Shown one piece after another: positions 21,580-32,532 of a DNA stretch of 64,000 nucleotides (position 1 is its first letter; each line of letters opens with the position of its first letter). Location of the stretch: positions 10,952 to 74,951 of the forward strand of contig SAXG01000064.1 in the NCBI GenBank assembly GCA_012932865.1, written 5' to 3'. The position numbers were made by a program, and so were the translations under genes. Below the pieces are notes generated by a model, which worked only from the letters and a program-made list of their open reading frames with translations, did not search any database and was not told where the DNA came from. The stretch is from Amylostereum areolatum. Its lineage: Eukaryota > Basidiomycota > Agaricomycetes > Russulales > Stereaceae.

Positions 21580-22814
21580 CTACACTCCTAGAGGGACCGC
21601 CGTGACTGTGTAACCTTCGGCTGAGTGTATGTCATAAAAACAAGGAATGCCCGGGCCACCCTCTAGCATCCAACACTTGATGATCTCCTTGTGAGACTTG
21701 CAGCTGAAGGCAACGAGTTCGGTCAGATCCGATACCTCACTCCAGAGCGGCTGGAGCTTTCTAGGGTCCGTGCACTTGCTAACTGGACCTTCATCTTCAG
21801 CGAGTATGTGACTATCACCGAAGTCGATGAAGACAACAGATCGTGCTAGCTTTTCGTCGTCTGATCTGTATGCCGGGGAGAAGATAATATTCCCCGCGTG
21901 TATATTGCCGTGGAGAACGCCCTTGTCGTGTATCTTGGTGTGAGCAACATGTGCAGATTTAAGCTGCAAGTCGAAGTAAATCGGATGAGCGCCAACGTTG
22001 ATAGAGATAGCGATGAAGACGCACCAACATCTGGTGCTGTTCTACTGTAATGTTGCATACATCTGGATCCGTCCCCTGCACATCCCAGAAGTCTGCGATC
22101 GACGCGCCTTCAACGTATTCCGTCAGGAGCATGGTGGCTTTCTCGCCTGACGGCGTGGTAACCTAAGATGTCAAAAAATAGAGATTACGACAAGGTCCAA
22201 GAAGCTGGCACGTAATGCATACCTCATGCGCGCCGTAAAAACGGGGGATACATCCTCCTTGGAGCGGCCGAAGTCGCTGATACGCCGATTGTTCCAAGCG
22301 CACGAGTTGCGCAGGAGGGAAGTATTTCCGCCACAAGTTCGTCCGAATGTCTACGACATCCGGGATGTGTAGCATGGAGGGCTGTATGAATTTGGCGATG
22401 ACCTTGTCCCAGGGCCCTGGAGTGAGTGAGTGATTTCTCCGCAACCTCAGGCTTGTTGAGTTGGCTATGCTCGATGGCGCATAGCCACACAGTACCCCCG
22501 TGTACCCTCTTGATCAACCGGACCCTGACAAGATCACCGGGAGACAGGTGGGCAAAGCGAGGCAGTGGTCGGGTATCTGCGTCGACCGTCCACGATACGT
22601 CCTGAGCTCCAGGAAAAGGGATGTCGAAAGCATGGCCAGGTTGTAAGGGACGTTCCTTGGCTTTTGCACGAGCTGCCAACAATTCCTTGCGAAACCCGAC
22701 AATGGCCTCCGTATTCTTGGGGTCAAAGCCAATTTCGGATATCGTAGTATCCTTGCGGATGGTCATGGTGAAGCGAAAGGTTGCTGCGGTGGGTGAGGTG
22801 GATTCCATCGCCAC
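21580..22814 (-). pseudogene. protein-kinase-like gene D, frameshifted and lacking the catalytic Asp
   Basis: Exon 1 22814-22223, exon 2 22162-22025 and exon 3 21963-21580, at intron positions homologous to A-C. Exon 1 changes frame near 22430 at a tandem ACTC repeat (on the minus strand, tcactcactcactcc): upstream reads RVRLIKRVHGGTVWLCAIEH, downstream DKVIAKFIQPSML. Gain or loss of one 4-bp unit explains this. The catalytic loop reads HGNIHAGN, so the base Asp is Asn, while FIDFGDS is kept. Either a decayed gene or a pseudokinase whose frame break is allelic. Most diverged of the four. Confidence 0.75.
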
Positions 22815-23561
22815 TCTCCAGGTCGTTCTTATAAGCGAAGCGTATCCAGTCGACGGCCCGAGAGTCGTGAGCCGTATCTGTCCTCAATCGTTCCGCAGTC
22901 GATGTTAGTAAAATCGACCATATCTTCCGGTTGGAGGGGCGTGGATTTAGGTGGGAATCGTAGGATAAGCCGGTGGGCGCAACGTCGGGCAGCATGATGC
23001 GTAGGTGAATGAGAAGAAAGGCGATGATGTTTTTTGAGGGGGAGAGAGCTCGTCTTGATAAGAATGCACGGCGTCCACGAGGCTGGCATGAGATGCGCGC
23101 ATATGCCTGTGGCTGATCGGAGCTGTGGTTGTAGCGAGGAGCAAGGGTTTTGCTCGTATTTCCTCGTGGGATGCGCTGCCGAAGTCGATCGATCAACGAA
23201 AGTTTTCGAGACGGCGTAAAAGCTAACGCACCTGAGGGGGATTGATAATTTACACGCCTACTTCACATAACCCCCCGAAAACACGTTGTGCACGGGTGCT
23301 ATATGGAGCATGTCTGTGCTCTGCATCGCTCCGCCATATAGTGTCCGGACCCACGTCCATGGCAATCGAGGAAATTGAGGGCTTGTGAGGGTCCGAACGT
23401 CGAGACTGACTCGTGTCTAATATAGTACTTTGTGAGGCGAAAAGGTCCCAGGTATGATACAGGAGTACACACCCAATCCAATGTGGTTTACATCTGCCAA
23501 GTTCGCAGAGTCTGCGTCGGAACGTTCGTTACATGACATAGAGCAGTTACTTTGACGAGGG
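22815..23561. other. intergenic between kinase D and the HNH remnant
   Basis: No gene model. An imperfect inverted repeat of about 50 bases lies near 23300-23345 (gctatatggagc and gctccgccatatagt). An antisense frame at 22723-23196 looks like chance. Confidence 0.45.
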
Positions 23562-24733
23562 CTATATTGACGAGTACGCTGTAAACATGGATCTTGCAGC
23601 CTTGGGAAGGCCGCCTTTCTTTAAAGCGTACGCCAGCGTGTCCGCCGCCGACCCATCTTCCGCGAGCACCGATGTCATTTCGATGTCGTGTAAGATCTTG
23701 TCGATGGCCTCCGCAGCCCCGGATTGGTGAGCAATGCGACAGCAGGCAGCGTGTAAGGCAAGATACTTCTTGTCTGGGAGTGGGAGCTCTGTGGGATTTG
23801 GGGAGGAAGACGTGACTTGGTCTGGGATACCGAGCGTAACATAATCCTCAGTCCCGCGGACTCTATAGGCGTCAGGTGTACCCTGCCAAATGCGACGATT
23901 CAATAACCACACCAATAATAATGGCACAAGGCTGCACCCACCGTCGGTTCCAGTCATAGCTGAAGATTGTTGAAATAGGTAGGCATTTCGAGACGCAGCG
24001 TGAGGACGTTCTCAAGGCGATGTATATTTGCGCCGTTCAGATCGTCGAAAAGCACATCTCCCAACATGCCTAGAACCTCCAGTATCGAGGAAGCATGCTC
24101 CGCCTACACGATGAACAGAAATCAGCTCAGGTCACCCAGTTCGCGAATCCCAACATACCTTGACATCTTTCTTGCGCTCGCCTTCGACATCGGTGTCGAG
24201 GAAAACAGGATAATGTGCGCACATGTGAGTGTTAGCCGCACGCAGCTTTTGCTGTCGAGCCCACGCCTCGAAATCGCGGTCTTTTTCGAACACGCTGACG
24301 TCGGTCGCTCCGGTAACGAGACATTTATTACTGTCACGGAGAAGCGCCTGAGCGAGCAGACGATTAGGAGGTTGAAAAGGATCCCTATTGGGACTATGTC
24401 ACTGACTTTGGTTTTCGCCGATGCGTGGCTAGGGGCTTCCTCCGAAGTGTAAGAGCATGTCGCCGTACTGTTGTCCAAGCGCGAACAAGGCAGCTTTATC
24501 CTGGCCACATGCCATTATGGCGTTCGCAACGTTGTCTCGACCAGAGTCCAGAGGAGCCTCGAGGAGCATGTAGCCTATGACTCGGACGCAGATTTCGGGG
24601 GAAAGGCGGCCGGACGTTCGGAAGGGTTCATGCTCGATCCCTAGAGCATCCTGCAGGTCAAGGCATTTTCCGTAAGCTAGGTAGCGTTGAATAGGTTCAG
24701 GCGAGGAAGGGGTTGCGACATGAGTTACGTGTG
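23562..24733 (-). pseudogene. fungal HNH_2-type nuclease-domain protein, decayed
   Basis: Recognisable blocks in order: an N-terminal helical part (SGRLSPEICVRVIGYMLLEA, QYGDMLLHF), the HNH_2-like core (LLRDSNKCLVTGATD, then LRAANTHMCAHYPVF), LNGANIHRLENVLTLRLEMP, and the C-terminal LPDKKYLALHAACCRIAHQS with VLAEDGSAADTL. This block order matches a large Agaricomycete family of predicted HNH proteins. Breaks: stops between the N-terminal part and the core (about 24440-24395), and a TGA at 23954-23956 where the family has Trp in LxLW. GT-AG introns elsewhere are still in place (for example after DVEGERKKDVK). Likely a recent pseudogene. Confidence 0.75.
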
Positions 24734-24909
24734 TAGGTCAGGTGTAGAGGGTTGAGTTTGGGTGCGCAACCCTGTGCAACCGTGCAAGAGCCGCGAAGAC
24801 CTGGACTTATTATCTTATCTTATCTTACCGCAATCCCTTTCGAGGAGATCAGTGCAAGATCTGCTCTTTACCTTTCCCCTCCTCCATTCCCTCAGACTTC
24901 TCGACACGT

Positions 24910-25297
24910 ATGGCTTTGATCGAGGTAATTTCGATTCAGAACATCGAAGTAGGGCTCTCATGTTGACCTACAGTGCTCAGGTCATTGCGAACGATCGTCT
25001 TGGGCGGAAAGGTGCGCCTTCTACCTCACCATCCACGCAGCTACTTCTAACTTTGCTCCCAACCCATAGTCCGCGTAAAATGCAGCCCAGATGACACCGT
25101 AGGCGATCTCAAGAAACTCATTGGTGCACAAACCTGGCACAGACTACCGCAAGATCCAACTGAAGAAATGGTGCGTCGTCCCCGACATCTTTCCCCCCAC
25201 GATTGCCTAATATCGGTGTAGGTACACGATCTTTAAAGATCACATTACACTCGCAGATTATGAAATCCACGATGGGATGAGCTTGGAGATGTACTGA
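24910..25297 (+). CDS. HUB1: ubiquitin-like splicing modifier Hub1/UBL5, one-base frameshift
   Basis: Four exons: 24910-24924, 24981-25011, 25070-25170 and 25222-25297. The conceptual protein reads [37 protein letters not shown], then [32 protein letters not shown] and ends LEMY. This is the diagnostic Hub1 sequence: a 73-residue ubiquitin fold that binds spliceosomal proteins such as Snu66 non-covalently. Summed exons give 223 nt, one too many; the extra base (a T in acctggc, about 25121) falls between QT and GTD. The C-terminus shows one Tyr rather than the usual Tyr-Tyr. Hub1 is so conserved that a consensus error is the first suspicion. Converges tail to tail with the PTRHD1 gene. Confidence 0.85.
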
Positions 25298-25436
25298 GTG
25301 CTGAAGAATGTCGTGCAGGGCAGCCGAAGTACTGGTGAAGTCCCCCTCCGTTGTTGTATCGCTTTCTTCTGTATAGGATAATACTCCCCATCGTGTGATT
25401 GAATTAATGTCATTCGAACTCGTCGTATGCAGAGGA

Positions 25437-27397
25437 CTATCTCCAGACACGACACCCTGCCTTGTCCAACACACGTCGGACGGCTTTGTCGCCTCGCCGG
25501 CTGGGAGCGAGTGCGATGCACGTAGGCTCGTTCTCCGGCTGTTCCGTCCAGAGGTGATGTGGCGGAAGTGGTGCGGGTGCCGAAGATTTCTCCGAAGATT
25601 GCGGGGATGAGGAGAGGGACTGGGATAGCGCAAGGAGAGCGGATGCAGAGGATGCCTGGCCCCAGGCCCCAGATGAGCTCCAGAGCTACGCGTGGAGTCT
25701 GGAGAAGGTGCGTACTTGGAGGATGACCTGGAGGGAGAGTGTGTAAAGACCGGTTCCTTGGCGGAACGGGCAGTGCAGGTGGACCGGAGGAGATGGAGGG
25801 TGTAGGCCGTGGGGTTGGGATGAAATGGACGCACCTTATGCATGCTGTTCAGATCGTCCAGGTATTCTATGGTTTCAGGCCGATCTCTAGTTTCGTGAAG
25901 AACCTAAGTAGCCAGTTGAAATTAGTCTACTTTTCCCACTGATGCGCTTGTCGAGAGGTCGGGGGAGTTCGGTATGTTCCGAACCAACAGCCTTGTCAGC
26001 GTCGTGCCGAGCAGCGCCGAGCACGCGAACTATTTGTAAATAATCTAAAATCCAAATCAGGAATTGATTGTCGCGCGCGATTCTTCCAAGTTCTCCCCCT
26101 CGCCTCCTCTTTCATCGTGCTTGTCCGCGCATTCTTCACCATACCGCGGAGTGATCGCCACGGAAGATAAGGACGACTTCGGCGAAGATACAGTGGACTT
26201 CGCGTCGAAAAAACATGTGCAGACGAACTAGGTGAGCCTTGAATTAGGACGCCATTCTCAACTAGCCTAGTTGAGAATGCGCGACGAGCGGCTTTTACCT
26301 GCTATCTAGGCGTCCCTTCTGTCCCCGCATCATGGACATCATCGCATGCAAAACGAAATGTTGCATTCCTTAAGATCTCACCCAATGTACATGTGCATCG
26401 ATACTCCGTTTCTCGGGGTCAGGCATAATCCTGGCGACCTATTCACTGGTGGTGCGTACCAGATCGCGACGACCCTATTGCATTCGGTTTGTCGTCACTG
26501 CCAGTGTTTCTCTATCGACAGCGCATAACAGTGTTGCTCTGTTGACAGCACATAATCGGTGGCTCAGTACGTCGTGAAAGAGTAGCCTGGATATTCTCTC
26601 ATGCTGCTCCCCACAGTGCTTGGACGTCTGGCCGTCACTTACGGTGCAGCTCTCTACTATTTTCCCTTCAAGCCTTTTCCCGCTCCGCTCTCAGTGCCTC
26701 TCGTCAAATGGCCGTGCGCCGTCTGTTTCTTGTGTACTACCCCTTAAAGTTCTTGCCGCTGTATAGTACGACCACCTTCACTTACTGCATGTCTCACATG
26801 TGGGATCTGGAACTCGTGAATTTTGGACGGTATCCGCACGAAAATACACGACAATCCAGAGAGCTTGCAGCTCGCGACGTCGACACCCGGGTCTGATACA
26901 GTACCGTCCTGCCTTGGTCCTGCCATGTTTTTTTCTAGTAATTATCTTATTTAACTTACGCACATGACATGCCGATGACCGGCAACGGGCGCCAATCAAG
27001 CTCCCCCGACCTCCCGACAACGGTTACCGTATCAAAAGCAGACGCCAGACACGAGGATCCTGAACTTGAGAAGGTTTGACGCAAGTGTCTCGTCTGCCTC
27101 TGGGAGACTAGTTGAAATCCTCGCTATGGCAGGACGCGTTCTTCGAGGACAGCGGCGAGCACGTCGTGGTAAAGAAAAGACGTACGGCTGACGTTGCGTG
27201 CGCGACCTGGGCCATCAAAGGGCCGATACCCCATCCCTCTGCCTAGATCGCCGATGTTTCAGGAGATCAAGGCCAGTCGAGAGTCGAGAGTTGATATGTA
27301 TACTTGCATCGAGGAGATCTCTGCGCACGATGATCTGCATAATGAGCGGCTGTTCCGTCGCCTTTTCCTGTGGTGTATTTTCTTTTTCTGAGGCCAT
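25437..27397 (-). CDS. PTRHD1: PTRHD1-type peptidyl-tRNA hydrolase-like protein with a 1.28-kb intron
   Basis: Five exons: 27397-27308, 27242-27186, 25903-25835, 25727-25716 (12 nt) and 25655-25437. All are in frame, giving 148 aa. Reading: MASEKENTP, PLIMQIIVRRDLLD, AEGWGIGPLMAQVAHATSA, VLHETRDRPETIEYLDDLNS, MHK, VILQ, then HHLWTEQPENEPTCIALAP and a C-terminal KAGCRVWR. This is the PTH2-fold family of human PTRHD1, with the WxEQPEN signature; substrate and activity are not settled. Intron 1 is GC-AG (GCAAGT donor, 27243-27307). Intron 2 (25904-27185) is about twenty times longer than the others and probably contains inserted DNA. Automated annotation could easily miss the link between the two halves. 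Confidence 0.87.
25904..27185 (-). other. exceptionally long intron of the PTRHD1-type gene
   Basis: Donor GTACGT at 27185 and acceptor CTTAG next to 25903. It contains a perfect 13-bp-arm palindrome with a 1-nt loop at 26253-26279 (cattctcaactag and its complement), flanked by ggacgcc/ggcgtcc arms. Only short open frames are seen inside and no recognisable gene. Confidence 0.65.
27243..27307 (-). other. GC-AG intron in the PTRHD1-type gene
   Basis: Donor GAT|GCAAGT, the best-matching GC donor consensus, and acceptor CTAG|GCAGAG. Splicing gives LLDAEGWGIGPL, the expected family sequence. Confidence 0.85.
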
Positions 27398-28072
27398 GTT
27401 GGCGACGTCGATATCCAAAGCGGAGCGGTGGGCGTGGTGAAAATTCGACGAAGATGAGGGTAGGATCCGAGCAGGTGAGACGCGCTGAGACGCGTCGAAC
27501 GCAGACTCTTCTTGCACTCGAACCTCCATGATCTCCGAGCATTGCCTGCCAACACGCCAATGGGCACGGTTTAGCTGGGTTTTAACCCCATGACCTTGGT
27601 TATTTGCCCTCCGTACACGTATGGACAAACGTACTGAATGGCAAGGTCGGTCGACAATTCACAGCAGACCAGCCAGCCATCTTGGACTACCTAGTAGCTG
27701 AGCGACCATACATCGAACTTCCCGCGCCTATGGCAATACACGTATGTACTCATATATGTCTTTCAATGAGCGACTATTCTTATCGTGCGGTACGTGATGG
27801 TAGACTCGTCGTTGGTGCCGAAAGCCTGTGTTGTCTGACGCGTTCGTCCGGCTGACGCCCTAACCTCTTGATATTATATATCAAGCCATCAACGCCTTGA
27901 AATTAGAATCCCCTCCTCCGCTGCACGATGGACCGATCTTATCAGCACCGGTGCTACTTATGCAATGAAACGCCATACCGGCGAGGTATATAAGAGCCAT
28001 CGAATATCGTGATGTGCCATCCATTGCTGCCTCAACCGACTCCTCCACGAACATCGTCATAGCTGTGGTACC
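27398..28072. other. divergent intergenic region, PTRHD1-type gene / FAD oxidoreductase
   Basis: 675 bp without a convincing gene. It should hold both promoters; no specific site can be defended. Confidence 0.45.
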
Positions 28073-29908
28073 ATGTCCCCGTTCGCCGAGTTTCAGAAGG
28101 CCTTCAAAGGCGACCTCATCACCCCCGACCACCCTCAATATGAAGACTCCCTCATCCGCTGGGCCGCCAACTCGCGCCGTCGCGCCGCCATTGTCGCATT
28201 CGTGAAAGATGCAGAGGATGCAAGCATCGCACTCCAGTACGCAAAGGCCCAAGGTCTGTCGATCGCAGTCCGTGGTGGTGGGCACAGCCCTGCGGGTGCA
28301 TCCTCCGTCGAGGGTGGTCTAGTGATCGACCTGTCACGGCATTTGGCCGGCGTTCGCGTGGATCCCGATGCAAAGCTGGCTTATGTCGATGGCGGAGCGC
28401 TGTGGGCGACTGTCAACAAGGAGACAATGAAACACGGGCTGGCCACGACTGGAGGCACGGTTGGACATGTGTGTTATGCGTTTTCCCGTCTCATGATATC
28501 CGCTGATCCCTTGTCTACGTAGACTGGCGTCGGAGGGTAACGCCCAGCCTCTGGATCAAAGACGCTCTACTAATCGCCCGACTCTTCCCGCACAGGCTTA
28601 CTCTTGGTGGTGGATTTGGATACTTGGCTGGTTCGCATGGTTTGACGATCGATAATCTCGTCAAGGTCTGTGTCGCTTTCTCTTCTTTCCTTACGCTGTT
28701 TAGTTGATCATCCGCGCCAATAGGCCACCGTAGTCATCGCGGATGGTTCCATCCTTACTGCAAGCGAGACAGAGAATACCGACCTCTTCTGGGGTATACG
28801 TGGTGGCGGAAGCAATTACGGTGTTGTCACCGAATTCGTGCTCAAAATCCATCCTCAGCGCACTACGGTCTTCGGCGGCGTGCTCGTCTTCCCGCCTTCC
28901 GCGCTCGAGGACCTCATGCCTATTCTTATCGAGAAGGACGAGAGGGGCCTAGCGGAGAAGGAGACGTTCTTGGTGGCTATCACGCGGACACAAGAGAAGG
29001 TGGGTCAACATCAACAAGTCCTCTGGAAAAGTAGGGCCGAAATTGATAGTCGTATTATAATGCAGGACTCGATTCTTTTGATACTGTTTTGGAACGGTAC
29101 CGAGGAGGAAGGGCGCGCTCATTATAAACCCTTCTACGATCTGAGTACGTGCAATCTCCTTCCTGGGTCGAACTCTCAGGGATGCTAAGCTAAGCTCGAA
29201 AGACCCTGTCGCGGACATGACCAAGGAGCGGACATACGTGGATATGAACTCCATCCTTGTTAGTCAACGAATTGCCATAAGGTTTCATTCTCACTCACAC
29301 TCCTCATGCAGGACGATGGCAACCCCGTCGGCCGCAACTATTACCTCAAGTCGGTCTCCCAGCCTCACCAAGACCTCGAGATCGCCAAGCGCTTGCGCGA
29401 CGCCGTGCACGCGCTCTCCGTCGAGCACAACTTGGACGTCGTCCTTGGTTTCGAATTCTGGAGTCTTGGCAAGATCAACAGCGTCCCAAACGACGCGACT
29501 GCCTTCCAACGCTCGTGGTGGCGCACTTCTCTCGTGAGCATCCAGTATGAGGAGGACACGCCCGAGCGCCTGGCAGAGGTCAGGAAAGTCGCGAATGAGC
29601 TGACGGGGATCGTCACCTCCATGACGAAGGACGATCACGGCATCAACGGGTATGCGAACTACAGTGGGTTACCTTTATCGCATTGCGGTTGTTTGACTGA
29701 AGGGCTGTTGGTGGCGATTGTAGACAGCGACGCTCCGGGAGCATCCCTGGATATCCATGCCCCAGACGAAGTTATGTCAACGCTGAAGACCAAGGCGCTG
29801 TTTGGCGAGAACCACGTTCGGCTGCAACAGCTCAAGCGGAAGTACGACCCGGACCTCGTGTTCAACAAATGGTTTGCGATACGTCCCGCGGAGGTAACCA
29901 GTGCTTGA
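28073..29908 (+). CDS. BBE-type FAD-linked oxidoreductase
   Basis: Starts MSPFAEFQKAFKGDL. The FAD-binding PCMH domain includes AVRGGGHSPAGASS, whose His in GGGHS is the usual covalent FAD attachment residue, then GTVGH, a 14-nt exon coding TGVGG, LTLGGGFGYLAGSHG, and LFWGIRGGGSNYGVVTEF. The substrate region follows, and a C-terminal berberine-bridge-like segment YDPDLVFNKWFAI. About seven introns. No signal peptide is seen, so an intracellular oxidase or dehydrogenase of small molecules or sugars is plausible; the Cys used for bicovalent attachment in some relatives is not apparent. Substrate unknown. Confidence 0.88.
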
Positions 29909-30160
29909 GGCTCCTATGTATACATGATATGATCCATGAGAGCTGTAAAATTCACGATGCGCATCGCGACTCGTGTTGTACAATATAGTTTGACCAAATC
30001 GTCTATTCACCATTGCGTTTCTTGCAAGTTTTTTTTGGATGGAATCGTCCGACGGCATCACGACGACAGATACCTAGTTTCTTTCCCTGCCTGGCTTCAC
30101 AAAGGTTGTAATTGACTTGAAATCTGGGAGGTGGGATATAGTTTCATCCATTCACTTTAT

Positions 30161-32532
30161 CAAGCCGCCACACGCCCTCCTAGGGCCTCATACAAAGCGT
30201 CTCTTTGACCGCCCTCCCTCGCCGAGCTCGCACCCATCCGTTGTTTCTTGAAATGGTTGGATATCAGAAAGGCGACATCTGTGATATGCACCTCGTGAGT
30301 CGAAAGGACGGGACAATGGCTTCGCAAAAGTGAACGTACCTAGTGATTGTTCGAAGTTCAGCCGAGGATCGCAGAAGCTCTGTAAAGATCACGTCCAGTC
30401 AGCCTCAGTATCGCGAGGGAGAAACGCGAGGAAGACTAACCTGGTAGCGTAGGCCGAGCTCTTCCTCTGCGAGTTCCATACTACCACCAAGGCACTCTGT
30501 GACGCTGAACCCTTCATCGTCGACCTCGCCCGTGAACTCGAGGCTTACGCCGCCGAGACGCGAGTCCTGTTCGGCGTGAATGCGCAAGCAGGCGGTCAGC
30601 TCGGAGATGATGGTTCCGAAGTGGCGCGTTTTGATACCGGTGGGCGTGGTTTGTGTGCTGGATACGCCCAGTCGTCAACATGGATGAAATGACTGCGAGA
30701 GACTGATAACGACAAGTTAAACGTACTTTCCGTGCATGGGGTCGCACACCCAGATGACTGAGTGACCTGACTGCTGAACGACGCGAATATGTCCAGAAAG
30801 ATGCTGGCTGATCTGTGGCCCTCATAGTGAGTCGTCTCCCCATCTCGCATATTTGGCCGAAAAAATACCTTGTCTGCGCCGTAGCGAGTGATGAGAGTGA
30901 CCCGGCCGTCCTCGCGGTCAGGATTGACGACTACGCACACAAGTCTTGGTTAGCGTCGATGTGTCCATTTCGATAGTAACTCACCATCTAACAACGTCAC
31001 CAATTCCTCGCCCTTCATCGATGGGCCAACCTTGATGCCAATGGGATTTCGGATCCCGCGGAAGTACTCTACGTGCGCGCCGTCGAGTTGCCGTGTTCGG
31101 TCGCCGATCCAAAGGAAATGGGCGGAGGTGTTGTAGGCCGCCTTTTCCACATCTGCGTCAGTCGGAGCTCGTGATGGCGAGCGGGAGTTTGTTGAGGTGG
31201 AAGGAGCGGTAGAATGCCCGGGTATGGGGAACATGCGTGTGAGCGCAGTTTCGTATGGCAACATGAGACCTTCATGGCTGTGGGAGGTGCGTCAGACATG
31301 CATTGGACATTCGCGCAGGGCATTGCACACCTTGTGTAAAAGTCGACTTCGCCGAGCACTCCACGGCCTCCGCCGCGCTCGTACGGCTGGGCTTCGCGGC
31401 CTGAATCGAAACCAATAGTACGAGTGAAATCGAGGGAAGAAGCAAGGCCGGATGTGATCTCTGTATATTCTTTCCTAAAAAAACCTTAGGATTAACCCGT
31501 CATTATTGAGGAGATATATCATACCTGAGGCTGGGAGAACGAACGTGAGCCAGAGACCAATCACGAGGATGGTGATGGTGCAAGGAGGCAAAGCCAGAGG
31601 TCAACAGACCACGGAGATAGTTCAAGGTCGCGGTCGAATGCCAGTAAGCACTATAAGGAAAGTCGTCAGTCTAGCGTTCAGCGTATTATCGGAAGGACGT
31701 GCCTGAGAAGTCTCTCGGGGTCAGGGGTACGATCGTCTGGATGGAGCCTTGTAGGAATTGGGTTTCAGACAAGAGCGTTGTTGTGAAACAAATCCACAAA
31801 CCCATTGACGTTGTCCCCGCTGTCAAAGCCAGAATAGTTTAGCAACGCACCGAGGTCAAATGGGAGGCGATCGTACCGGAAACTCATAACTTCTTTGTCT
31901 CCGATTTTTTCCATGGGGCTGCTTCGAGGCTTCGCATACTGACCAGCAATGCGTCCGATGCGAACCTGTTTAATCAAAATCAAGATAGTCTTCCATGCTG
32001 AACCAAGATGACATACCACTGGGAGGCGAGCACCCCAAATTAAGATGAGGGAGAATGATAAGATGAGCCCGATCTTTGCAGATATATTTTCCTTTGGAAC
32101 AGCGTCAGAGATTATGAGGATGCGTGTGTAAAAACGCACATGTGTACAAGCATCGAAGCTCTCAGCACAATCGCCGGCGTGGAGGAGAAACGCCTCGTTC
32201 TTTTGGACCAGGGAAAGTTGGTGTCGAAGCCTCTCAATCTAGTGGACAGCATTCATTAGCCACTAGCAACAGAACACCACAGGAGATGCACCTCAGAGGG
32301 GGTAACCAGAGGGGGTAACGTCCCGATCTTGGTGAGGACTCTTCACAGACACTTTGACGCGCAGCTCGTAGCGAGACGGTGTCAAGACGTACTTTTCGAG
32401 ATGCTGCTGATCCGGATACACGACTTCCTGAAATTTCCTTCGTCACTATAGCTGAGGAAATAGACCTTTATGGCGCACCTGTGCAGCTTGTTTAGCCTTC
32501 CAGGATGTTGGTGTCCATTCTTCCGTCGCCAT
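30161..32532 (-). CDS. class II 3-deoxy-D-arabino-heptulosonate 7-phosphate synthase
   Basis: Catalyses the first shikimate-pathway step, phosphoenolpyruvate plus erythrose 4-phosphate to DAHP. Reading from ATG 32532: [187 protein letters not shown] and ECLGGS. The [23 protein letters not shown] and CDPMHGNT motifs carry metal and substrate ligands of type II enzymes. About ten introns, one (31651-31701) with a GC donor. Class II enzymes are typical of plants, some bacteria and many fungi. Confidence 0.92.
31651..31701 (-). other. probable GC-AG intron in DAHP synthase
   Basis: Donor CTCAG|GCACGT and acceptor TTATAG|TGC join DPERLL to [11 protein letters not shown] as the family requires; no in-frame GT donor does this. 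Confidence 0.65.

Noticed and set aside
22565..23219. Plus-strand frames over kinase D and its upstream flank
   Set aside because: Antisense to exon 1 of gene D or short and featureless.
24925..25221. Possible missing exon to explain the extra base in HUB1
   Set aside because: All four exons and splice sites fit the family exactly; only the single T is out of place.
25118..25843. Minus-strand open frame of 241 codons
   Set aside because: Crosses real PTRHD1-type exons in the wrong frame and overlaps HUB1; Ser/His/Pro-rich composition.
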